From Enemella evansiae (lineage in GTDB: Bacteria > Pseudomonadota > Alphaproteobacteria > Rhodobacterales > Rhodobacteraceae), in NCBI GenBank assembly GCA_017255395.1, contig JAFKDC010000025.1, positions 1 through 64,000 on the forward strand: a stretch of DNA of 64,000 bases, read 5' to 3'. Positions 17,400 through 23,839 of this stretch are shown here, one piece after another (positions within the stretch are counted from its first letter, which is position 1; the number at the start of each line of letters is the position of its first letter). The translations under genes and the position numbers were made by a program. Below the pieces are notes generated by a model that was not told where the DNA came from, ran no database searches, and saw nothing but the letters and a program-made list of their open reading frames with translations.

Positions 17400-17537
17400 C
17401 AGCCCCATCGGGCCGGATGCTCTGACGGGCCGGAAGGGCTGACGCGTCAAAGGGCATCGCCAGAGCGGATGCCGTCTCGGGCAGGGCGTTCTGCGAGGCG
17501 GCTTCGGCGTAAGCTGCCGCTCCGGCCGGCGCCCGGC

Positions 17538-18593
17538 TTAGCGCGGAAAGACGCGCCCGTCGAACAGCTTGCGCGCGGTGCGCAGGGTGCCCGCGCGGGT
17601 GACGGCGCCGGTTGCGTCCCGCTCCAGCAGCACCTCGGCGGCGCCGGTCGGGTGTTCCACGGCAAAGCTCTCGCCCTCTGGCAGCACACAGACCTCCGCC
17701 GCCGGAGAGCCGGGCAGCGTGCAGGCCGTCGCCACCGAGACGGCGGCGAAGACGCCGATGGTCGCGTGGCAGCGGTGCGGGATGAAGCTGCGGGTGCCGA
17801 TCACGCCGCCGTCGCGGGGGGGCGAGACCAGCGTCATTTTCGGCACCGTGCTGTCGGACACGTCGCCGAGGTTCATCAGGGGCCCGGCCTGAAGGCGGAT
17901 GGACTCGACCCGGGCGCGCAGGGTCTCGTTGGCCTCCAGCGCCTCGCGGCTTTCGCTGCCGTCGATGCCGAAGTCCTCTGCCTTCAGGATCACGCAGGGC
18001 ATGCCGTTGTCGATCAGGGTGCAGGCTACGCCGTCGATCAGGTTCACGGCCTTGCCGGTGGGCAGAAGCGAGCCGCTCATCGACCCGGCGATGTTCTGGA
18101 ACATCAGCGGTACCGGCGCATGGTGGCCCGGCACGCCGTCGATGCGCGCCGCGCCCCGGTAGGACACGCGCCCGCCGGGGGTGGCGATGCGCGCGACCGC
18201 GACTTCCCCGGTGTTGCGCATGTGGATGCGCACGGGCGTCTCGTCACCCGAAGCCGCCACCAAGCCCCGCTCGATCGCCGCCGGGCCGACGCAGGCGAGG
18301 ATATTGCCGCAGCCCTGCTTGTCGCTGACCAGCGCCTGATCGACGAAGACCTGCAGGAAGAGGTAATCGACATCCGCATCCGCCCGGGTCGAGGGCGACA
18401 GCACCGCGACCTTCGAGGTCAGCGGATCCGCCCCGCCGATGCCGTCGATCTGCGTCGGATCGGGCGAGCCCATGATCGCCAGCAGCAGCGCGTCGCGCGC
18501 GGCGGGATCGGCGGGCAGGTCCGAGGCGAGGAAACAGGCCCCCTTCGAGGTGCCGCCGCGCATCCAGAGGCAGGGAATCCCCTCGTTGCTCAT
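17538..18593 (-). CDS. galD: 4-oxalomesaconate tautomerase-like PrpF-family protein, copy 2
   Basis: A 351-aa PrpF-family isomerase: CLWMRGGTSKGACFLASDLP at the N-terminus, IDGIGGADPLTSKVAVLSPS, the GCGNILACVGPAAIERGLV active-site region, and SGSLLPTGKAVNLIDGVACT. Because it lies directly behind GalC-like aldolase (13-base gap) and GalB-like hydratase, I assign it the GalD role: tautomerising 4-oxalomesaconate so that it can be hydrated. It has GGAGGGTGA upstream of ATG 18593. The symbol is by context; a PrpF-type methylaconitate isomerase remains possible. It is last in the minus-strand operon. Confidence 0.8.
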   Translation of the reverse strand: MSNEGIPCLWMRGGTSKGACFLASDLPADPAARDALLLAIMGSPDPTQIDGIGGADPLTSKVAVLSPSTRADADVDYLFLQVFVDQALVSDKQGCGNILACVGPAAIERGLVAASGDETPVRIHMRNTGEVAVARIATPGGRVSYRGAARIDGVPGHHAPVPLMFQNIAGSMSGSLLPTGKAVNLIDGVACTLIDNGMPCVILKAEDFGIDGSESREALEANETLRARVESIRLQAGPLMNLGDVSDSTVPKMTLVSPPRDGGVIGTRSFIPHRCHATIGVFAAVSVATACTLPGSPAAEVCVLPEGESFAVEHPTGAAEVLLERDATGAVTRAGTLRTARKLFDGRVFPR

Positions 18594-18606
18594 GTCACCC
18601 TCCGGT

Positions 18607-19278
18607 TCAGACGTATTTCAGGCCCTTCGCGGCCAGCCGTTCGCGCATGTCGTAGATGTCGAGACCGAGCTCTCCGGCGGCCAGCCGCGCGCGCTTGGCG
18701 TCCTCGGCGGCAAGGCGGGCCTCGGCCTTCTTCAGCACCTCGGCGGCATCGGAGCGGCGGACCACGCAGACCCCGTCGTCATCGGCGACGATCACGTCGC
18801 CCGCCTCGATGGCCTGACCGCCGCAGACCACCGGCACGTTGACCGAGCCGGGGGTCTCCTTGACCGTGCCCTGCGCGCTGATGGCCCTGGACCAGACGGG
18901 AAAGCCCATGGCGGTCAGGTCGCGCACGTCGCGCACGCCCGCGTCGATCACCAGACCCCGGCAGCCGCGCGCCATGGCCGAGGTGGCCAGAAGGTCGCCG
19001 AAATAGCCGTTGTCGCAGGGCGAGGTGGGGGCCAGCACGAGGATGTCGCCCTCCTGCAGCTGCTCGATGGCGACGTGGACCATCCAGTTGTCGCCCGGGG
19101 GCGCCGAGATCGTGACGGCGGAGCCCGCCACCTGCGCGCCCGCGTAGATCGGGCGCATGTGACTGGCGAGGCAGCCGATGCGGCCCTGCGCCTCGTGGAC
19201 CGTGGCCACCCCGGCGCGGCCGAGGGCCTCGATGACGGCGGGGTCGGCGCGGTCGATGGTCTGTCTGACGATATGCAT
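18607..19278 (-). CDS. galC: 4-hydroxy-4-methyl/4-carboxy-4-hydroxy-2-oxoadipate aldolase
   Basis: A 223-aa RraA-like aldolase. Family landmarks are [59 protein letters not shown] and the metal/substrate motif [15 protein letters not shown]. It cleaves 4-carboxy-4-hydroxy-2-oxoadipate to pyruvate and oxaloacetate and often also decarboxylates oxaloacetate. I chose ATG 19278 (AAGGAA ahead, [10 protein letters not shown] is the normal N-terminus) over an upstream in-frame start that would run through the hairpins. It lies between GalB-like and GalD-like genes. The 82-base gap before it contains two strong hairpins. Confidence 0.88.
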   Translation of the reverse strand: MHIVRQTIDRADPAVIEALGRAGVATVHEAQGRIGCLASHMRPIYAGAQVAGSAVTISAPPGDNWMVHVAIEQLQEGDILVLAPTSPCDNGYFGDLLATSAMARGCRGLVIDAGVRDVRDLTAMGFPVWSRAISAQGTVKETPGSVNVPVVCGGQAIEAGDVIVADDDGVCVVRRSDAAEVLKKAEARLAAEDAKRARLAAGELGLDIYDMRERLAAKGLKYV

Positions 19279-19311
19279 GGCGGTTCCTTCGCGCTGTGGC
19301 TGACGGCGGGG

Positions 19312-19357
19312 GCAAGCGGTTTGGAAACCGCTTGCAAGGGCCTTCGAAGGCCCTTGC
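19312..19357. terminator. Two adjacent palindromic hairpins after the GalB-like gene
   Basis: Stem GCAAGCGGTTT/AAACCGCTTGC (19312-19322 with 19325-19335) overlaps by two bases a perfect 24-base palindrome (19334-19357, half-site GCAAGGGCCTTC). On the minus strand they begin 3 bases after the galB stop and lie within the same operon before galC. No U tract follows, so they may stabilise RNA or reduce read-through rather than terminate fully. Confidence 0.5.
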
Positions 19358-19360
19358 GGC

Positions 19361-20092
19361 TTACAATGCGTCGACGGTGCGCGGGAAGACGGACTCGAAG
19401 CCCTCGGCATATTTGCAATCGCGCCCGCCGGACATGCCGCCCGAGTTGCGCTTGAAGTGGTTGGCGCGCTGCTGGGCCACGCGGGTGTAATAGTCCCACA
19501 GGTGGACCTGCCCGTTCATCGCCTCCATCGCGGCGCGCTTCTTGTCCCAGACCGGCGTGATGTCGAGGAAGGTGTCGGGCTTCCAGCCCATCTGTTCGGT
19601 CTGGTGCGGCTCGAACAGATAGAGCTGCGGCGCGCCCAGCACCTTTTCGCCGGGATTGTGGCCCCAAGCCTGCGCGATCATCCGGCACTCCAGCGCGACC
19701 TGCGTCATGTACATGTGGTCGGTGTTGTAGGGGTCGTATTTCGAATGGCTGAGCATGAAGGCGGGCTGCACCTGCCGGATCAGGTCCACCAGCCTGCCCT
19801 TGTCGTCACGGTTCAGTTCCAGCGGGTAGTCGCCAAGGTCGAAGCATTCCAGCCGGTGCACGCCAAGCGCCTCTGCGGCGGCCTCGGCCTCGGCCCGGCG
19901 GATCGCCTTGACCTCGTCCAGCGTCTTGCCCTCTTTCCACAGGCGGGCGCTTTCGCCACGCTCGCCGAAGGACATGCATGCCACGGTGATCTCGTAGCCC
20001 ATTTCGGCGTGAAGCGCGATGGCGCCACCGCAGCGCCAGACGAAATCGGCGGCATGGGCGGACAGGACAAGCGCCGTCTTGGGTGCGGACAT
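19361..20092 (-). CDS. galB: PIG-L-family 4-oxalomesaconate hydratase (GalB-like)
   Basis: A 243-aa PIG-L/LmbE-fold metalloprotein. The N-terminal metal loop reads [20 protein letters not shown], the variant AHxAD form seen in GalB rather than the AHPDD of deacetylases. The later zinc ligand region [20 protein letters not shown] and the C-terminal [15 protein letters not shown] also fit the GalB group. It hydrates 4-oxalomesaconate to 4-carboxy-4-hydroxy-2-oxoadipate. GAGGAG precedes ATG 20092. First gene of the galB-galC-galD-like operon; a dyad 80 bases upstream (20172-20193) is a candidate regulator site. A plain deacetylase role is unlikely given the neighbours. Confidence 0.82.
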   Translation of the reverse strand: MSAPKTALVLSAHAADFVWRCGGAIALHAEMGYEITVACMSFGERGESARLWKEGKTLDEVKAIRRAEAEAAAEALGVHRLECFDLGDYPLELNRDDKGRLVDLIRQVQPAFMLSHSKYDPYNTDHMYMTQVALECRMIAQAWGHNPGEKVLGAPQLYLFEPHQTEQMGWKPDTFLDITPVWDKKRAAMEAMNGQVHLWDYYTRVAQQRANHFKRNSGGMSGGRDCKYAEGFESVFPRTVDAL

Positions 20093-20171
20093 GGGGGAAC
20101 TCCTCGGTAAGTCGGCGCTATATGTCTCATGGTGGCGGGCGGCGGTTCAATTAGAAAACCATCCGGCGTGC

Positions 20172-20193
20172 ATAAGTTATCGCTATAGCTTAT
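20172..20193. promoter_or_regulatory. Dyad in the galB/tal divergent region
   Basis: ATAAG and CTTAT arms with a 12-base AT-rich centre (TTATCGCTATAG), 80 bases upstream of the GalB-like start and 140 before tal. It has the size and AT-rich interior of a LysR-type binding site. No protein is shown to bind it. Confidence 0.35.
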
Positions 20194-20333
20194 AGTCGCG
20201 CGACGGGCCGTCCGCAGGCGGCTGCCACCCGGGAAAGTTACCGCTAACGGCATGACATTGACCAATCGGCGCTTTCCTGTCAGGCAAGGGCCAGATTCCC
20301 CAAAGACCCATGCCCCAGCGAAGGACTGTTGCC

Positions 20334-21278
20334 ATGACCAATGTTCTCGATCAGTTGCGCCAGATGACCACCGTCGTTGCCGATACCGGAGAGGTGGCGG
20401 CGGTGAAGACCTGGCAGCCCGTGGACTGCACCACCAACCCCTCGCTGGTGCTGAACGCCATCAAGGACCCGGCCTCCGAGGCGCTGATCGCGCGCGAGAT
20501 CGAGGCGGGCCGCAAGTCGGGCAAATCCGCCGCCGAGGTGGTGGATACCCTGACCGTCGCTGTCGGCGCCGAGTTGACGACGCTGGTGCCGGGGCGCGTC
20601 TCCACCGAGGTGGACGCGCGGCTGTCCTTCGACACCGAGGCCTCTGTCGCCCGCGCCCGCGCCATCATTGCCGACTACAAGGCACGCGGGATCGAGAAGG
20701 ACCGCATCCTGATCAAGCTCGCCTCGACCTGGGAGGGCATCCGCGCCGCCGAAATCCTGCAAAAGGACGGCATCGACTGCAACCTGACGCTGTTGTTCAG
20801 CATGGCGCAGGCGGTGGCCTGCGCCGATGCGGGCGCCTTCCTGATCTCGCCCTTCGTGGGCCGGATCACCGATTGGTACAAGAAAGCCGAGGGCGTCGAC
20901 AGCTATGCGCCGGACGAGGATCCGGGCGTGAAGTCGGTGCGCCGGATCTACGACTACTACAAGTCGAACGGCATCGGGACGGTGGTCATGGGGGCCTCTT
21001 TCCGCAACATCGACCAGATCAAGGCGCTGGCGGGCTGCGACAACCTGACGATTTCGCCGAAGCTGCTGGACGAGCTGGCGAAGGACACGGGCGACCTGCC
21101 GCGCGTGCTGTCGCCGGAGAAGGCAAGCGGCGCGCCGAAGGTGGCGATGGACGAGGCGACCTTCCGGTGGGAGATGAACGCCGACGCCATGGCGACCGAG
21201 AAGCTGGCGGAAGGCATCCGCAACTTCGACGCCGACCACAAGAAGCTGGAGGCGCTGGTTTCCGAGCGGATGGGCTGA
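20334..21278 (+). CDS. tal: Transaldolase
   Basis: A 314-aa TalB-type transaldolase of the non-oxidative pentose phosphate pathway, moving a dihydroxyacetone unit between sedoheptulose-7-phosphate and glyceraldehyde-3-phosphate. [15 protein letters not shown] carries the catalytic Asp; the Schiff-base Lys is in [20 protein letters not shown]; the phosphate site is in [12 protein letters not shown] and MGASFRN. Length is normal for the family. ATG 20334 with AAGGAC seven bases upstream is preferred over in-frame ATG 20310. It is monocistronic and divergent from the gal-like operon; a metabolic link is not evident. Downstream about 480 bases hold no gene. Confidence 0.96.
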   Translation: MTNVLDQLRQMTTVVADTGEVAAVKTWQPVDCTTNPSLVLNAIKDPASEALIAREIEAGRKSGKSAAEVVDTLTVAVGAELTTLVPGRVSTEVDARLSFDTEASVARARAIIADYKARGIEKDRILIKLASTWEGIRAAEILQKDGIDCNLTLLFSMAQAVACADAGAFLISPFVGRITDWYKKAEGVDSYAPDEDPGVKSVRRIYDYYKSNGIGTVVMGASFRNIDQIKALAGCDNLTISPKLLDELAKDTGDLPRVLSPEKASGAPKVAMDEATFRWEMNADAMATEKLAEGIRNFDADHKKLEALVSERMG

Positions 21279-21749
21279 GGGTCGACGGTGCGCTGGCCGT
21301 CTGACTGTGCCAGCGCACCGGCCAGTCCGTCTCGCCCCCTGCGCCACAGTCCTGACGGCTCCCGGTGCGGAATCAAGGCCGCAGGCCGCCGCACCGTCAT
21401 GCCAGAGGCATGTCTCCGACATGACGGGCCGTCCGGGGGGCCGGCGATTTGGCTGACGGCCGCGCGACCTGAATTAGGGTTCGCGGATTTTGCAGGGATA
21501 AAGTGCCATCCTGAAGCTGAAGATCGCCGGACCACGGCCCTGCGATGGTGCGGCTCATCGCTTTTGGGGCGGCCCATCGCCTTGGCGCTGTTCATTGTTT
21601 TCGGGAGCTTACGGCTTTGGGGGCCGTCGCTTTGAAGGTCACCCCATTGCGGCGACTCACCGCTACCAGGTGGCATTGTCGCTTGACTGTGTCCTTCGCC
21701 GTGGGGTCCGGCTGCCCCTCTGGCCGGACTGCCTGTAGCCACCTCGCCG
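21279..21749. other. Gene-free gap after transaldolase
   Basis: About 470 bases between tal and the terminator of the aldolase gene. Open frames exist (for example 21288-21635 on the plus strand) but the translation is arginine- and proline-rich without family features, and there is no ribosome site. I see no RNA gene or repeat. Confidence 0.6.
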
Positions 21750-21790
21750 AAGAACAAGAACGCCCCCGCAATCCGCTGCGGGGGGCGTTC
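21750..21790 (-). terminator. Terminator of the HpcH/HpaI aldolase gene
   Basis: On the minus strand GAACGCCCCC pairs with GGGGGCGTTC (21781-21790 with 21758-21767) and TTGTTCTT follows. It begins 21 bases past the aldolase stop. Confidence 0.85.
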
Positions 21791-21810
21791 TCGCAGACAG
21801 GCCAGGGCGC

Positions 21811-22575
21811 TCAGTCGCGCCACTCCTCGCGCCGGGCGACGGCTAGGCGGCGCAGCATGGCCACGTCGATGTCCACCGCGATGAAGACGGCGCCGGCCTC
21901 TTCGCAGGGGCGCAGGAAGGCGTCGCTGACAGACAGCACGCCCGCGGGCTTGCCCGCCGCGCGGATGCGGCGGATCGCGCCGGTGACGGCCTCCAGCACA
22001 TCCGGGTGAGAGGTCTGGCCCATCAGGCCCATGGAGGCCGCAAGGTCGGCGGGCCCGACGAAGATGCCATCCACACCGTCGACCGCCGCGATCGCCTCGA
22101 TCTGGTCCAGCGCCGCAACCGTTTCGACCTGAACCAGCACGCAGATCTCCTCTCCGGCGCGAGGGCCGTAATCGGCGATGGCACCGTAGCGGCTGGCGCG
22201 GGTCATGCCCGAGACTCCACGCATCCCCTTTGGCGGGTAGTGGCAGGCCGCCACGGCCTGCGCGGCCTCTTCGGCGGTCTGCACGTAGGGCACGAGCACC
22301 GTCTGCGCGCCGCTGTCGAGCAGGCGCTTGATCTCGACCGGATCGTTCCAGCCCGGGCGCAGGATCTGCGTGACCGGGTAGGGGGCCGCCGCCTGCATCA
22401 GCGGCAGGGTCATCACGTCGGTTGTCGGAGAATGCTCGGTGTCGGTCAGCAGCCAGTCATAGCCGCAACCCGCCAGCAGTTCCACGACCGAGGGGTCCGG
22501 GATGGTGTTCCAGACACCGATCTGACGGCGGCCTTCCTTAAGAGCGGCCTTGAAGCGGTTGACGGGCAAATCCAT
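21811..22575 (-). CDS. HpcH/HpaI-family class II aldolase
   Basis: A 254-aa metal-dependent aldolase of the HpcH/HpaI (2,4-dihydroxyhept-2-enedioate) family. The metal and substrate motifs are visible: LLTDTEHSPTT, the catalytic Arg/Gly loop QILRPGWNDPVEIKRLLDSG, VQVETVAALDQIEAI with the metal Glu, and DGIFVGPADLAASMG with the metal Asp. The family splits 4-hydroxy-2-oxo acids into pyruvate (or oxaloacetate) and an aldehyde. GGAGGA lies 9 bases before ATG 22575. It stands alone on the minus strand with its own terminator. Its chemistry parallels GalC, so it could be a second aldolase of the carboxylate island, but no operon link supports that. Confidence 0.9.
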   Translation of the reverse strand: MDLPVNRFKAALKEGRRQIGVWNTIPDPSVVELLAGCGYDWLLTDTEHSPTTDVMTLPLMQAAAPYPVTQILRPGWNDPVEIKRLLDSGAQTVLVPYVQTAEEAAQAVAACHYPPKGMRGVSGMTRASRYGAIADYGPRAGEEICVLVQVETVAALDQIEAIAAVDGVDGIFVGPADLAASMGLMGQTSHPDVLEAVTGAIRRIRAAGKPAGVLSVSDAFLRPCEEAGAVFIAVDIDVAMLRRLAVARREEWRD

Positions 22576-22967
22576 GGCGGGGCGTCCTCCTGTCGCGTCC
22601 GGTAAGGCGCCGGGACGGAAGAAAGCCTTCGTCCGGGCGCTCGCGAGAGCAGCCCTAACACGGTGACATGTCAAGAGGTGCCGGTTAGAACATCCGCCCC
22701 GCAGGGTTTTGCGGCGCAGCCCGCCCGCCGGCCGGGGCCTGCCCTTGCCGTGGTCCTCGGCGGCTGCCCTCTTGAACAGCACCACATGGGTCTGCCCTTG
22801 TGTCAGAGGCGTTGCCCCTGACCGGGCGGGTTACGCCGAAGCCGACCTGCGTCGCGACGGCCCCGGGCGTCGGCTCTGCGGGCTTTCCAACGCCGGTTTT
22901 GTTTGCAACGCTCTTGGCGACAGATAAGGATATCAGTGTTTATTCTCGTCAAAGGAGGCAGATAGCC
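22576..22967. other. Divergent intergenic region
   Basis: About 390 bases between the aldolase and DUF2267 starts. The first 300 are GC-rich with no supported gene. The last 70 are AT-richer, with TTGCAA (about 22909) and TAAGGA (about 22926) spaced like a weak promoter for the DUF2267 gene. Confidence 0.45.
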
Positions 22968-23426
22968 ATGCCAATGCCGTGGACATACCGGCACTCATCC
23001 AGAGAATGGCGCGCTTTCCTCGATGACGTGAAAGACCGCATGTGCCTTGAGTCCGACAACATGGCTTACACAGCGGTCGATGCCGTCTTGCAGGTGTTCC
23101 GGCGTCGTTTGACCGCTCGGGAAGGTCTGGAATTTGCCAGCGTGCTGCCCAGCGTTCTTCGTGCGATTTTTGTTCACAACTGGGATGTTACCGCGCCTCG
23201 CGCGACTTTTGACGACCGGGAGAAACTCGTTTCCGAGGTCAAAAAGATACGTGTGAACCACAACCTGACACCGGATAACGCGATTGAGGCGACGGCCTGG
23301 GCCGTCCGGCGCTGTACCAACGGCAGAGATTTCGAGCGCGTGCTGGCGGGCCTCCCGGATGAAGCGCGAGATTTCTGGCATGTCGATGTGGCTGATCCTG
23401 CGGAATTGGAGCAAAGGATCGTCTAG
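22968..23426 (+). CDS. DUF2267 domain protein
   Basis: A 152-aa soluble protein. Opening MPMPWTYRHSSREWRAFLDD and DMAYTAVDAVLQVFRRRLTA, then LPSVLRAIFVHNWD are typical of the DUF2267 family of small helical proteins with two similar halves; the second half here (residues 90-150) is less conserved and contains the ATAWAVRRCTNGRDFERVLAGLP helix. The molecular role is unknown; relatives often occur in general-stress or BON-domain neighbourhoods. AAAGGAGG precedes ATG 22968 by 9 bases, which decides against longer in-frame starts. No co-directional partner follows closely. Confidence 0.8.
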   Translation: MPMPWTYRHSSREWRAFLDDVKDRMCLESDNMAYTAVDAVLQVFRRRLTAREGLEFASVLPSVLRAIFVHNWDVTAPRATFDDREKLVSEVKKIRVNHNLTPDNAIEATAWAVRRCTNGRDFERVLAGLPDEARDFWHVDVADPAELEQRIV

Positions 23427-23839
23427 CTGCTTTGCAGCATCACGCATTTTGGCCCCTTCCGGCCATTCGCCGCGCGCTGTCAGTTGGCGGGCGTTGTCCT
23501 TCGAAGCGCCGTTCTGCCGGATGTGGTCGAAGACTTCGAGCGTGGGATGCAGCAGGTCCTGAAGCACCGGCGCCACCAGCGCATCGCCAAACGACAGGCG
23601 GGCATCGAACAGCATCCGCCGGGCGTCGTGCAGGACCACAGGTCCGGCTGCCCTCCTGCCGGTTCAGCCACATCTCGCTAGAACCGGCCAGATTCTTGAA
23701 GGGACCTCGGGCTGGATAGGCGCTTGCAGACACAATCGACCGCGCGGGATGCAGGCAGCCGTTCCATCGGTCGTTAAGAGTCTGTAAACCATATTGGTGA
23801 ATAATGTCTTAAGATCGCAGCCAATGCGTGTGAGGTGGG
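23427..23839. other. Gap with possible decayed coding fragment
   Basis: About 410 bases. A minus-strand frame at about 23640-23440 (VLHDARRMLFDARLSFGDAL, then VAPVLQDLLHPTLEVFDHIR) looks more protein-like than its other frames, but it runs on into the antisense of the DUF2267 gene and has no start signal. It may be a fragment of a lost gene; I do not recognise the family. The last 80 bases are AT-richer and probably hold the promoter of the CheB-CheR gene. Confidence 0.4.

Noticed and set aside
21288-21635. 115-codon plus-strand frame after tal
   Set aside because: No ribosome site and no family features; composition is as expected for random GC-rich sequence.
22995-23639. 214-codon minus-strand frame
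   Set aside because: Most is antisense to the DUF2267 gene. Only the first 65 codons look protein-like, noted as a possible relic.
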